Source of the DNA: Haliotis asinina | Lineage: Eukaryota; Mollusca; Gastropoda; Lepetellida; Haliotidae | Assembly: GCF_037392515.1 (NCBI RefSeq) | Contig: NC_090290.1 | Span: forward strand, 25,751,753-25,815,752 | Direction of reading: 5' to 3' | Length of the DNA stretch: 64,000 nucleotides | In this document: piece after piece, positions 25,301 to 32,700 of the stretch | Layout: each line of letters starts with the position of its first letter | How positions within the stretch are numbered: the stretch's first letter is position 1 | Program-made: the position numbers and the translations under genes | Notes under the pieces: model-generated | What the model was told of the DNA's origin: nothing | Seen by the model: the letters and a program-made list of their open reading frames with translations, nothing else | Databases searched by the model: none

Positions 25301-26705
25301 AATTTGATAACCTTTACCTGATGTGTCAAAGTATAATAATTTCAAAATACAGATCAGAGTGCTGGTATATAAAACAATCGTACTATGTTAAAGTATGGGA
25401 TTTATGGCCACTTTAGCCTAAGATTGCTTTTCACAACAGCATTCTCATCACCAATTTCTGTCAAGTGCTTTTTGGAAGTCTGCAAATGTATACAATATTT
25501 TTATCAATACTTTCACTACTTCTGACAGGCTATAGAATGTACATTTGTGACTGTGATCCTAGTAGAAAACAGAACGTGTTTACAGTAAAACAAGTTTACC
25601 AAAACTAAACAACACAAAAGCAAAAGATATACTAGTTGGCCATAAGTGAGTCATTATTGGTGAAAATTCCCTAGAATTACAACAATATATGTTAATTAAC
25701 TGTTGCAAGAATAATTTTCACAAACTGAGAAGAAGTCACTTCATTTTGATATTTTGCAACAAAATATCAATCATCTTCAAGTACATGTACATAATTTTCT
25801 TTCATCTTTCCATTGATCAGTTATCGATTGTCACCTGATTAAGCACCATAAATAAATACAACTCTAAATTTACTCCATAGACAACCATGTTAAACCTGAT
25901 TGGTATATCTAATATATGTTGCTTAAATTGTTGTAGTTTTCTTAATAATCATCGGAAAACTGAATGCACATTACGTGTATGTAGCGGAGATGATTTCCCA
26001 GCAGGTACATTAATAAAGCAATTTGACTGAAAGTAAATGTATGAAAAAAATCCTTAAAGCGTTGATTTATGTATGAATTTTACTAACTGATGACTCACTT
26101 GTGACCAACTACTGTAGGTCTGTAATTTCCAGCGTCACTGAGATCCATATCGTCATATACACTTGCTTAACTCCACCAGTACAACCATATTTCTGAGAAG
26201 ACACCTGTGTCAAGAACTATACTGAAAACGTTTATCATACATATCCATGAATATATCAATAGTGACTTTTCGCCATGTGCTCCACCCAAAAGTCAAAACA
26301 AGAAAACGTTTATTCATTGGTGTTCAAGTTGGCAATGAGTTTCAATGGCCGAGGAAATCGTTTCGCTGAAAGGGGAACAAAATAATTCTATCTCTTTGGT
26401 CAAAACACTACACGTCTGGTGAATCATGAGTCAAATTCTACTCGGAAAGATCAGCCGGCGAGATCAGGATGGGGATATGGAAGACTCGGGACGACAGTTG
26501 AAGCTGCCTTGGTTACGTACCTCTCGTAAATATATCGCATTCCCAGTAGCAAGAACCCAACAAAAAATGATATGTTCATATCGGAGAACTTTGGGTAATA
26601 TATATCTGGGTCTGTGCTTTCCAAATCTCTCCATGATGTCCCGTTAGCGAACCAAAACGTTTCACTCCAAAGCACATTTTCTACCACTCGAATCATCGCC
26701 GCCAT
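1228..26705 (-). CDS. CERS: Ceramide synthase (TLC/Lag1 family), nine coding exons, C-terminal tail outside window
   Basis: Ceramide synthases are polytopic ER membrane enzymes that N-acylate sphingoid bases with fatty acyl-CoA. I assembled nine minus-strand exons with AG/GT borders: 26521-26705, 15031-15160, 14392-14498, 10540-10597, 8923-8973, 4345-4437, 4088-4216, 2029-2135 and 1228-1384. They total 1017 bp, or 339 codons with no phase break. Visible in order: an N-glycosylation sequon NGT at residues 21-23, a first membrane segment at about 45-59, a homeobox-like stretch with TEKQVQRWFFRRR at 114-126, KPWLWDT at 161-167, and the TLC domain. The Lag1p motif spans about 209-247, with the paired histidines at 216-217 and HDASD at 243-247. 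An aromatic membrane segment ending LQVLHIVWTCFILR falls in exon 9. Family members run about 340-390 residues, so only the acidic tail is missing; its exon should lie left of position 1. The vertebrate subtype cannot be assigned from this. All key motifs are intact and the gene looks functional. Confidence 0.95.
1466..1610 (+). mobile_element. SINE family C, eroded
   Basis: CACAGTGGCTGAGCAGGCTG ... TTTGAATCCCAGATGGGAC ... GTACTAGAATCTGTACTTTAC. It is older than the other copies, judging by base changes in both boxes. It lies in intron 8 of ceramide synthase. Confidence 0.7.
2029..2135 (-). CDS. CERS: Ceramide synthase exon 8
   Basis: It encodes GAKMAKYLKKQMLCEVLFFI... ending in RLYLYPF plus two bases, the membrane segment after the Lag1p motif. 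The acceptor is TGTGCAG| and the donor TTCAG|GTGAGT. Confidence 0.93.
2690..4018. repeat. 59-bp minisatellite in ceramide synthase intron 7
   Basis: The unit is GACCTGGTGGATGAGAAATA... to ...GGGGAGATGTGGAGGTA, about 59 bp, interspersed with a 31-bp short form (GGAGGAGGGTAGATGTGGAG). Open frames on both strands come from the repeat and are not genes. Confidence 0.9.
4088..4216 (-). CDS. CERS: Ceramide synthase exon 7 (Lag1p motif)
   Basis: It encodes DFWEMATHHMITMLLLYFSW... to ...HDASDHWMA. The paired histidines and the HDxSD residues needed for acyltransfer are intact. The acceptor is TTTTTCAG| and the donor GCT|GTAAGA. A large minisatellite starts about 70 bp beyond the donor. Confidence 0.95.
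4345..4437 (-). CDS. CERS: Ceramide synthase exon 6
   Basis: It encodes HVTNDVYYFYLVELGFYWCLL... ending DVKRK, a membrane segment directly before the Lag1p motif (family: YYYIVELSFYWSL...DVKRKDFWEM). The acceptor is TTTTACAG| and the donor AAG|GTGGGT. The exon is 31 codons in phase 0. Confidence 0.94.
4799..4838 (-). other. Second CTGATGA-hairpin-AAAC motif
   Basis: The minus strand reads CCTGATGAAGGAGTAAGCAT, then TAACTCCAAAACATTGTG: the same layout as at 51.2 kb, with a weaker stem (GGAGT/ACTCC). Confidence 0.35.
5010..5135. repeat. Degenerate tandem repeat in intron 5
   Basis: GATTAAGGATGATGTACATG and GATTGGGGATTAAGG recur three times with differences. Confidence 0.6.
5223..6800 (-). mobile_element. 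Tigger/pogo-type DNA transposon, 5' end degraded
   Basis: The 3' terminal repeat at 5223 (CAGTGAAGCCTTGTTAATCC, preceded by target TA) is typical of Tigger/pogo elements of the Tc1/mariner superfamily. The transposase runs leftward from about 6790. Its N-terminal CENP-B-like part (KAKEFGDKLSVTDF) precedes the DDE domain. I found no matching right terminal repeat near 6.8-7.3 kb, so the 5' end is missing or eroded. The element sits in intron 5 of ceramide synthase, on the same strand as the gene. Confidence 0.88.
5503..6738 (-). pseudogene. Tigger-like transposase, one stop in an otherwise long frame
   Basis: The open part at 5503-6600 is 365 codons. It holds DDE_1 blocks: FDETGLFYRL at residues 40-49, LLLDNAASHK near 139-148, LPPNTTSHIQPMDAGII near 161-177, then an acidic tail ending TTMKDFLV. 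Reading on upstream in the same frame gives ARFKSRHSISKQVLQGEAAS, then a TGA at 6640-6642 where the family has Trp (SRGWLxRFK), then KAKEFGDKLSVTDFAYSRG. A single G-to-A change therefore accounts for the break. All catalytic-region motifs are readable, so the copy is fairly young. The first DNA-binding helix-turn-helix is not recognisable. Confidence 0.88.
6801..8922. other. Rest of ceramide synthase intron 5
   Basis: AT-rich intron with short microsatellites: (AT)n near 8345 and (CAGA)n near 8475. I see no coding or known repeat. Confidence 0.5.
8923..8973 (-). CDS. CERS: Ceramide synthase exon 5
   Basis: This 51-bp, phase-0 micro-exon encodes KPWLWDTTNCWKGWPKQ, matching the conserved KPW..D...CW..YP.Q block of the family. 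The acceptor is GTTGACAG| and the donor CAG|GTATGA. Only about 30 bp upstream of its acceptor, the minisatellite of intron 4 begins. Confidence 0.92.
9005..10345. repeat. 47-bp minisatellite in ceramide synthase intron 4
   Basis: The unit joins two related halves, GTCTTCACGGAGAGGTGTCA and GTCACAGTCCACAAGGAGAG, making 47 bp. It is very regular from 9780 to 10310 and degenerate from 9005 to 9400. Interrupted by a family A repeat at 9.40-9.62 kb. Confidence 0.9.
9396..9625 (+). mobile_element. Repeat family A copy inside a minisatellite
   Basis: TGAGTGAGTGAGTTTAGTTT ... GAGACAATCCAGTGATCAAC ... CATGGGTTGCTGATGGCC. It lacks part of the 5' middle. It interrupts the 47-bp array of ceramide synthase intron 4. 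Confidence 0.8.
10540..10597 (-). CDS. CERS: Ceramide synthase exon 4
   Basis: This 58-bp exon encodes (S)WQMLFYLSSFTYGMFTLWD, the first membrane segment of the TLC domain; family members have SWRFTFYL here. It has a TTTTTTTCAG acceptor and a GAT|GTGAGT donor. The intron that follows is mostly minisatellite. Confidence 0.92.
10598..13019. other. Ceramide synthase intron 3, 3' part
   Basis: AT-rich, with no supported coding exon or recognised repeat. Confidence 0.45.
13020..13206 (+). mobile_element. Solo arm of the same fold-back family
   Basis: It matches the inner and right-arm part of the 42-kb element (ATAGCATTC.GGATC..., AGGTAAAAGTTCAAA, GTGCGAATGT, TTTTGATTGGTCA, AAAAGGTTAGCTGACACGAT, GAGCCTAGGTTTACTTAGAC), with about 20-25% differences. 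It lies in intron 3 of ceramide synthase. Confidence 0.6.
13200..13700 (-). mobile_element. Retroelement fossil, RNase H region, DIRS-like
   Basis: Short minus-strand stretches resemble the RNase H part of DIRS/tyrosine-recombinase retroelements: a GLWSxxE-type block and an upstream WW block. The copy is broken in several places and old. It lies in intron 3 of ceramide synthase, beside the fold-back arm at 13.02-13.2 kb. The family call is tentative. Confidence 0.35.
13810..14130 (-). other. Unassigned open frame in intron 3
   Basis: A 106-codon minus-strand frame (MKSSEEDVQSDNVNSVQLVK ... LTE-like end) with normal amino-acid make-up. I do not recognise it. It lies just upstream of the retroelement fossil and may belong to it or be chance. 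Confidence 0.25.
14392..14498 (-). CDS. CERS: Ceramide synthase exon 3 (homeobox-like segment)
   Basis: It encodes KAQKQNDMTEKQVQRWFFRRRL..., which carries the WFxxRR signature of the partial homeobox domain found in most animal ceramide synthases. The acceptor is TTTCAG| and the donor CAGAG|GTACAC. Two bases are left over and complete a serine with exon 4. Confidence 0.92.
14578..14750 (-). mobile_element. tRNA-derived SINE, family B
   Basis: This is the minus-strand copy of the 27.97-kb SINE: GAGTGAGTGAGTGAGG tail side left, GGGGAATCAAACCC (B box) and CACTAGACTACCTCA at the right. It lies between exons 3 and 2 of ceramide synthase. Confidence 0.8.
15031..15160 (-). CDS. CERS: Ceramide synthase exon 2
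   Basis: It reads (R)FIVVPIAKSLGLKDRHVYLV... to ...LTKTDIE, the stretch linking the first membrane span to the homeobox-like domain. The acceptor is TTTTTCAG| and the donor GAG|GTAAGG. It ends in phase 0. Confidence 0.92.
16695..16998. repeat. ~21-bp minisatellite in intron 1
   Basis: ACTTGTTACATTTATGTCT recurs about 14 times with variation. Confidence 0.85.
18812..19076 (+). mobile_element. Repeat family A, near-full copy
   Basis: CACCACACTAAGCAATATTC ... GACCAGACAATCCAGTGATC ... GGGTTGCTGAAGGTCTATTC ... CCTTCAAGGGTCC. The copy shares order and length with the 45.7-kb one. It lies in intron 1 of ceramide synthase. Confidence 0.82.
19680..20060. repeat. ~60-bp AT-rich minisatellite in intron 1
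   Basis: TATAAAACAATGTTTAATAA followed by CATGAATATATCTTGCATTA recurs about six times. Confidence 0.8.
21304..21535 (+). mobile_element. Repeat family A, eroded 3' part
   Basis: AGTGAGTGAGTTTAGTTTTA ... TTCTAGCTATATGGCGGC ... TGACCACCTGATCCCATTAG. The tail is short and diverged. Confidence 0.75.
22600..22815. repeat. ~65-bp minisatellite in intron 1
   Basis: TGATTCCTTGGACCTCAACA ... ATGAGAAACCCCTTCCTCCA recurs about three times. Confidence 0.8.
22905..23165. repeat. CT-rich microsatellite with ACTGAAGATTATAACATC units
   Basis: (CT)n tracts alternate with a TGAAGATTATAACATCTCTC motif, about six times. Confidence 0.8.
24160..24295. repeat. ~32-bp minisatellite in intron 1
   Basis: GATGTGATGAGCCACCCTGG followed by GTGTTGTGTG recurs about four times. 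Confidence 0.8.
26521..26705 (-). CDS. CERS: Ceramide synthase exon 1 (start codon, N-terminus, first TM)
   Basis: The exon encodes MAAMIRVVENVLW... to ...MRYIYE plus two bases. The ATG at 26705-26703 has a purine at -3 and G at +4. No in-frame ATG lies just upstream; the upstream open frame begins only with TTG. The donor is GAGAG|GTACGT. The leftover AG joins the A of exon 2 to give arginine. Intron 1 is about 11.4 kb. Confidence 0.93.
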
Positions 26706-26708
26706 CTT
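26698..26708 (-). promoter_or_regulatory. YY1-type site over the ceramide synthase start codon
   Basis: The minus strand reads AAGATGGCGGC exactly across the ATG. This is the consensus of the YY1 sites often found at animal start codons, where it serves both as Kozak context and as a promoter element. The match is seen in the sequence; function is inferred. Confidence 0.55.
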
Positions 26709-26788
26709 TACCGGTGTATGGATGAAACTGTTCCCGGTGCAAAAATACAACAAGCATCCACGGTGATGTTCGTTTGTACTCCGCGCAG

Positions 26789-26797
26789 GTTTTATAT
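26789..26797 (-). promoter_or_regulatory. TATA box of ceramide synthase
   Basis: The minus strand has GCATATAAA about 85-90 bp upstream of the ATG, which would place transcription start near 26765. An ATG at 26757, out of frame with the main start, would then fall only a few bases from the cap and may be skipped. Confidence 0.45.
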
Positions 26798-27045
26798 GCG
26801 GTAATGTGCGAGGCGTTTAGTTTCTATATGCACTCTGTCAGCCACAATACACCTAATGCTGGATTGTTTACACCAGCCAATGGCGCTCCGTACGTCGCAG
26901 TGAGGTTCTCCCATTATGAACGCTCCTACTTTTGATTTTTTGTGACATACACGCATACGTATTTACTGTGAACTATGCCATAGTCAAGAAATCTGTGACC
27001 CCGCTACACCAACACATTGCGACATAGGCCGAGTATAGCTGTTGG

Positions 27046-27256
27046 GCTCGTTCTCGGCATTGTACCCCAGGTACCTTTCTGTATACAGAAATGTACTATA
27101 GCCAAAGTAAATGTACAGAAACGTACCCGGTACCCTAAACAGCAGAGGAGTCCACTTTTCTTAAGCCAAAACAGCTTTGGCAAGGGTACATTTCTGTATA
27201 CAGAAAGGAAAGTGGGGTACATTTCTGTAGTACCTATGCCGACAACGATCCCTTTA
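27046..27256. repeat. Fold-back element upstream of the ceramide synthase promoter
   Basis: GGGCTCGTTCTCGGCATTGT at the left recurs as an imperfect inverted copy at the right (GCCGACAACGATCCC). Inside, the perfect 16-bp palindrome TTTCTGTATACAGAAA occurs twice, joined to GTAC-containing arms (GGTACC, GGGTACATTTCTG). It begins about 340 bp upstream of the start codon. Confidence 0.65.
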
Positions 27257-27307
27257 GCCCATATATAAACTGAGCGCATCGCCAAGCACTCAACCGCAGT
27301 TATATAT

Positions 27308-27440
27308 TGTTTGTTGTTTAGGCTGTGCTAAGCAGCATTCCAGCTGTAGGGCGGCGGTCAGTAAATAATCGAATCTTGACTATACTAGTTAGTATCCTCT
27401 TTTTGAGATGGGTTGCTGAATACCAGTACTAACTCGGATT
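27308..27440 (+). mobile_element. Repeat family A fragment
   Basis: GCTAAGCAGCATTCCAGCTG, GGGCGGCGGTCAGTAAATAA and GATGGGTTGCTGAATACC match the family, with the middle lost. Confidence 0.6.
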
Positions 27441-27965
27441 TTCATGCACATTACCGTATTTATATTAGGAAGTAAGTACTGCGCTCAACCGTGCATGTGC
27501 ATGTGCATGTGCATGTGCATGTGCCTCGTGCATGCATGATGCGCTTCAGTTGGCCACATCCTTCCCAATCGTTTTTTTCATAGAACATTACGTTCTTAGC
27601 AGGACAGCATTCATGCGTTATATCATTCAAACTTATGAAGTAACAGAGACTTAACCATTTAACAATCCCTGCAAATATCCTACCAGAAGCCCGTGTCTAA
27701 ACACAATTACCGGTATGTGTAATCAGGTATTTTATCTCAGTGCTGTTATCCATGCAGTGTCCTTTGGCCCAGTATATCCTAGCTCCTGTAAATGATTAAC
27801 CGTATCGCCTATTAGCAGATTATGGTAGATTGGTATACCGTGGACCTTGTTCGTTTGACAATTACATAACAATGTAAGGCGACTCAGCCAAGATAGCCAA
27901 ATTATTCTATAGACTATTACACTAACAACTAGTCTCTGAAATGAACATATTTTACAGAATAAAAC

Positions 27966-28136
27966 GGGGCGCTGGGGTAGCCTAGTAGTTCATGCGTTCG
28001 CTCGTCACGCCGGAGACCCGCGTTCGATTCCCCACATGGGTACAATGTGTGAAGCCCATTTTCTGGTGTCCCCCGCCTCGATATTGCTGGAATATTGCTA
28101 AAAGCGGCCTAAAACTAAACTCACTCACCCACTCAC
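27966..28136 (+). mobile_element. tRNA-derived SINE (family B) with 13-bp target-site duplication
   Basis: The head has tRNA-like A and B boxes (GGGGTAGCCTAGTAGTT ... GTTCGATTCCCC). The tail is CTGGAATATTGCTAAAAGCGG ending in ACTCACTCACCC repeats. Flanks TACAGAATAAAAC at 27953-27965 and 28137-28149 are identical, marking a recent insertion. Confidence 0.88.
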
Positions 28137-28461
28137 TACAGAATAAAACTCATATTAAAAACTATAATAAAATAAAATATAATCAAAAGAAGCCCTGAGA
28201 CTTTCTTCATATTGAGAAGCCATGGAAATCTAGACTTACCACATTTTCTAAACTTTCTCGGGCTTTCATGGATATATTTGCAAATGGGTCTTTAGAGTCT
28301 AGGACAGACTTCTGTTTCATCACCTGCATGCTGTTTGTTATTCTCACTATACTACTGCTTCGTCACCTGTATGCTATTTGGTATTCTTACTATACAACTG
28401 CTTCGTCACCTGTATGCTATTTGGTATTCTCACTATACAGCTGTTCCACCGCCTGTATACT

Positions 28462-28534
28462 ACAACATATGTCATATTTGGGATTTCACTTTCTTAGTAA
28501 AGTACAAATTCTTGATGAGTCCCATATGGGGATT
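28462..28534 (-). mobile_element. SINE family C, truncated inverted copy
   Basis: CATATGTCATATTTGGGATT, CTTAGTAAAGTACAAATTC and GAGTCCCATATGGGGATTCG are the complement of the B box and tail of family C. The copy is cut at the B box and faces the full copy 10 bp away. Confidence 0.75.
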
Positions 28535-28544
28535 CGATCCACAC

Positions 28545-28745
28545 GGAAGTCGTTGTGGCTGAGTGGGTTAGGCGTCTGACTTTGTGTGCGGGCGATTTGG
28601 TGCCTGACTCTGAGGCTTCGGGTTCGAATCCCGGATGGGACTCAACCAAAAACGTACTAGAATTTGTACTTTACTAAGAAAAGTGTAATCCCAGATGTGA
28701 CATATGTTGCACTTGACCACTTTCTAAAATGGCATTGCGTAATCA
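28545..28745 (+). mobile_element. SINE family C, right half of a head-to-head pair
   Basis: GTTGTGGCTGAGTGGGTTAG ... CGGGTTCGAATCCCGGATGG ... ACCACTTTCTAAAATGGC matches the 55.5-kb copy across its length. Confidence 0.8.
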
Positions 28746-29629
28746 TAGTATGTATGCTATTTGGTATTTCCACTATACAACTGCTTCATTACTTGCATGC
28801 TGTTTGGTATTCCCACTGTACACTTGTTTCATTACTTGCATGCTGTTTGGTATTCCCACTGTACACTTGTTTCATTACTTGCATGCTGTTTGGTATTCCC
28901 ACTGTACACTTGTTTCATTACTTGCATGCTGTTTGGTATTCCCAATGTACACTTGTTTCATTCCTTGTGTGCTATTTGGTACTCCCACTATACAACTGGA
29001 TTAATTACCTGTATGCTACTTGGTATTCTCACTAAACAACTGTTTCATTACCTATGTACTATCTGATGTTACCTGTGTGGTATTTGATGTTGTCTAGGTA
29101 CACTGGCTTCATTATCTGTGTAGTATTTGGGATTGTGAGCCTGTGACCTGTATTTACCTGTTGTTGTGAATGCTCACCTGCTGATGACCACAACACATCA
29201 ATCATACACAAATACTTTTGCTTGTTTCTTGTCACCCCAGCTTAATAACGGTGTAGGAATCCACACGGAAAAGCCGCTGTGCAGCACCGCAACAGAGGGT
29301 ATACAGTTGTGTGTCCCTTTAAACGTCCTCTGTGCCTTTCAAACACCTCTGAGTGTCGTGTTGGGTAAATACTTAAACAAACGACCTCAGGGATAACGGC
29401 CTCTTGGTTACTGCATATAGCAACGTGTAGATTGAGGTTAAGAAAATTGTCTCTCCACACAATCAACAAGAGTTTGCTATCCATAGGATCATTTGCTTCA
29501 TAATCAACTCTCCACCTTCTTCAGAGCTGATCTAGGAATGATTAAATACTTAGCATGTAGATCTACTGTGTTAGTACACTGTCGTCTAAATTCTTGTCTT
29601 TACACGGAAGTGAGTATCATCCTCGAACT

Positions 29630-29700
29630 TGAAAGTATCCCAACATCGATGAAAGTATCCCAACATCGATGAAAGTATCCCAACATCGATGAAAGTATCT
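29630..29700. repeat. 20-bp tandem repeat
   Basis: GAAAGTATCCCAACATCGAT is present three and a half times in exact copies. Confidence 0.9.
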
Positions 29701-29789
29701 TCTACAAAAGGTGGAAGAATCTTCTGCGAAAGTACGTTAGTTTCGTTAATCAAAGAACTTGGAAGATTATGAGGAAACATTACATGCAG

Positions 29790-32700
29790 CGGCATCTGGA
29801 ACAGTGTGGGGAAGTATGTGTGTATCAACATATAGTGTATGTACGTACATCAGGAACAGTGTGGGGAAGTATGTGTGTATCAACATATAGTGTATGTACG
29901 TACATCAGGAACAGCGTGGGGAAGTATGTTGTATCAACATATAGTGTATGTACGTACAACAGGAACAGCGTGGGGAAGTATGTGTGTATCAACATATAGT
30001 GTATGTACGTACATCAGGAACAGCGTGGGGAAGTATGTGTGTATCAACATATAGTGTATGTACGTACATCAGGAACAGCGTGGGGAAGTATGTTGTATCA
30101 ACATATAGTGTATGTACGTACATCAGGAACAGCGTGGGGAAGTATGTGTGTATCAACATATAGTGTATGTACGTACATCAGGAACAGTGTGGGGAAGTAT
30201 GTGTGTATCAACATATAGTGTATGTACGTACATCAGGAACAGCGTGGGGAAGTATGTGTGTATCAACATATAGTGTATGTACGTACATCAGGAACAGTGT
30301 GGGGAAGTATGTTGTATCAACATATAGTGTATGTACGTACATCAGGAACAGCGTGGGGAAGTATGTTGTATCAACATATAGTGTATGTACGTACATCAGG
30401 AACAGCGTGGGGAAGTATGTGTGTATCAACATATAGTGTATGTACGTACAACAGGAACAGTGTGGGGAAGTATGTTGTATCAACATATAGTGTATGTACG
30501 TACATCAGGAACAGCGTGGGGAAGTATGTGTGTATCAACATATAGTGTATGTACGTACATCAGGAACAGCGTGGGGAAGTATGTGTGTATCAACATATAG
30601 TGTATGTACGTACATCAGGAACAGTGTGGGGAAGTATGTTGTATCAACATATAGTGTATGTACGTACATCAGGAACAGCGTGGGGAAGTATGTTGTATCA
30701 ACATATAGTGTATGTACGTACATCAGGAACAGCGTGGGGAAGTATGTGTGTATCAACATATAGTGTATGTACGTACAACAGGAACAGTGTGGGGAAGTAT
30801 GTGTGTATCAACATATAGTGTATGTACGTACATCAGGAACAGCGTGGGGAGGTATGTGTGTATCAACATATAGTGTATGTACGTACATCAGGAACAGTGT
30901 GGGGAAGTATGTGTGTATCAACATATAGTGTATGTACGTACATCAGGAACAGCGTGGGGAAGTATGTGTGTATCAACATATAGTGTATGTACGTACATCA
31001 GGAACAGCGTGGGGAAGTATGTGTGTATCAACATATAGTGTATGTACGTACATCAGGAACAGCGTGGGGAAGTATGTTGTATCAACATATAGTGTATGTA
31101 CGTACATCAGGAACAGCGTGGGGAAGTATGTGTGTATCAACATATAGTGTATGTACGTACATCAGGAACAGCGTGGGGAAGTATGTTGTATCAACATATA
31201 GTGTATGTACGTACATCAGGAACAGCGTGGGGAAGTATGTTGTATCAACATATAGTGTATGTACGTACATCAGGAACAGCGTGGGGAAGTATGTGTGTAT
31301 CAACATATAGTGTATGTACGTACATCAGGAACAGCGTGGGGAAGTATGTTGTATCAACATATAGTGTATGTACGTACATCAGGAACAGCGTGGGGAAGTA
31401 TGTTGTATCAACATATAGTGTATGTACGTACATCAGGAACAGCGTGGGGAAGTATGTGTGTATCAACATATAGTGTATGTACGTACATCAGGAACAGCGT
31501 GGGGAAGTATGTTGTATCAACATATAGTGTATGTACGTACATCAGGAACAGCGTGGGGAAGTATGTTGTATCAACATATAGTGTATGTACGTACATCAGG
31601 AACAGCGTGGGGAAGTATGTGTGTATCAACATATAGTGTATGTACGTACAACAGGAACAGTGTGGGGAAGTATGTGTGTATCAACATATAGTGTATGTAC
31701 GTACATCAGGAACAGTGTGGGGAAGTATGTGTGTATCAACATATAGTGTATGTACGTACATCAGGAACAGCGTGGGGAAGTATGTTGTATCAACATATAG
31801 TGTATGTACGTACATCAGGAACAGCGTGGGGAAGTATGTTGTATCAACATATAGTGTATGTACGTACATCAGGAACAGCGTGGGGAAGTATGTGTGTATC
31901 AACATATAGTGTATGTACGTACAACAGGAACAGTGTGGGGAAGTATGTGTGTATCAACATATAGTGTATGTACGTACATCAGGAACAGTGTGGGGAAGTA
32001 TGTGTGTATCAACATATAGTGTATGTACGTACATCAGGAACAGCGTGGGGAAGTATGTTGTGTCAACATATAGTGTATGTACGTACATCAGGAACAGCGT
32101 GGGGAAGTATGTGTGTATCAACATATAGTGTATGTACGTACATCAGGAACAGCGTGGGGAAGTATGTTGTATCAACATATAGTGTATGTACGTACAACAG
32201 GAACAGCGTGGGGAAGTATGTTGTATCAACATATAGTGTATGTACGTACATCAGGAACAGCGTGGGGAAGTATGTGTGTATCAACATATAGTGTATGTAC
32301 GTACATCAGGAACAGCGTGGGGAAGTATGTGTGTATCAACATATAGTGTATGTACGTACATCAGGAACAGTGTGGGGAAGTATGTTGTATCAACATATAG
32401 TGTATGTACGTACATCAGGAACAGCGTGGGGAAGTATGTGTGTATCAACATATAGTGTATGTACGTACATCAGGAACAGCGTGGGGAAGTATGTGTGTAT
32501 CAACATATAGTGTATGTACGTACATCAGGAACAGCGTGGGGAAGTATGTGTGTATCAACATATAGTGTATGTACGTACATCAGGAACAGCGTGGGGAAGT
32601 ATGTGTGTATCAACATATAGTGTATGTACGTACATCAGGAACAGCGTGGGGAAGTATGTTGTATCAACATATAGTGTATGTACGTACATCAGGAACAGCG

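Larger units (their letters stand above)
15161..26520. other. Ceramide synthase intron 1
   Basis: About 11.4 kb. Besides the listed minisatellites and family A repeats, I see only AT-rich single-copy sequence. A short TTAGGG-rich hairpin lies at 24433-24470. Confidence 0.5.
28315..29065. repeat. ~43-bp minisatellite split by the SINE C pair
   Basis: Units of GCATGCTGTTTGGTATTCCC then ACTGTACACTTGTTTCATT occur at 28315-28455 and 28745-29065. The head-to-head SINE C pair lies between them. Confidence 0.8.

Noticed and set aside
29383-29400. Ribosomal RNA fragment (CAGGGATAACGGCC)
   Set aside because: The match to the large-subunit motif is short and the flanks do not agree.
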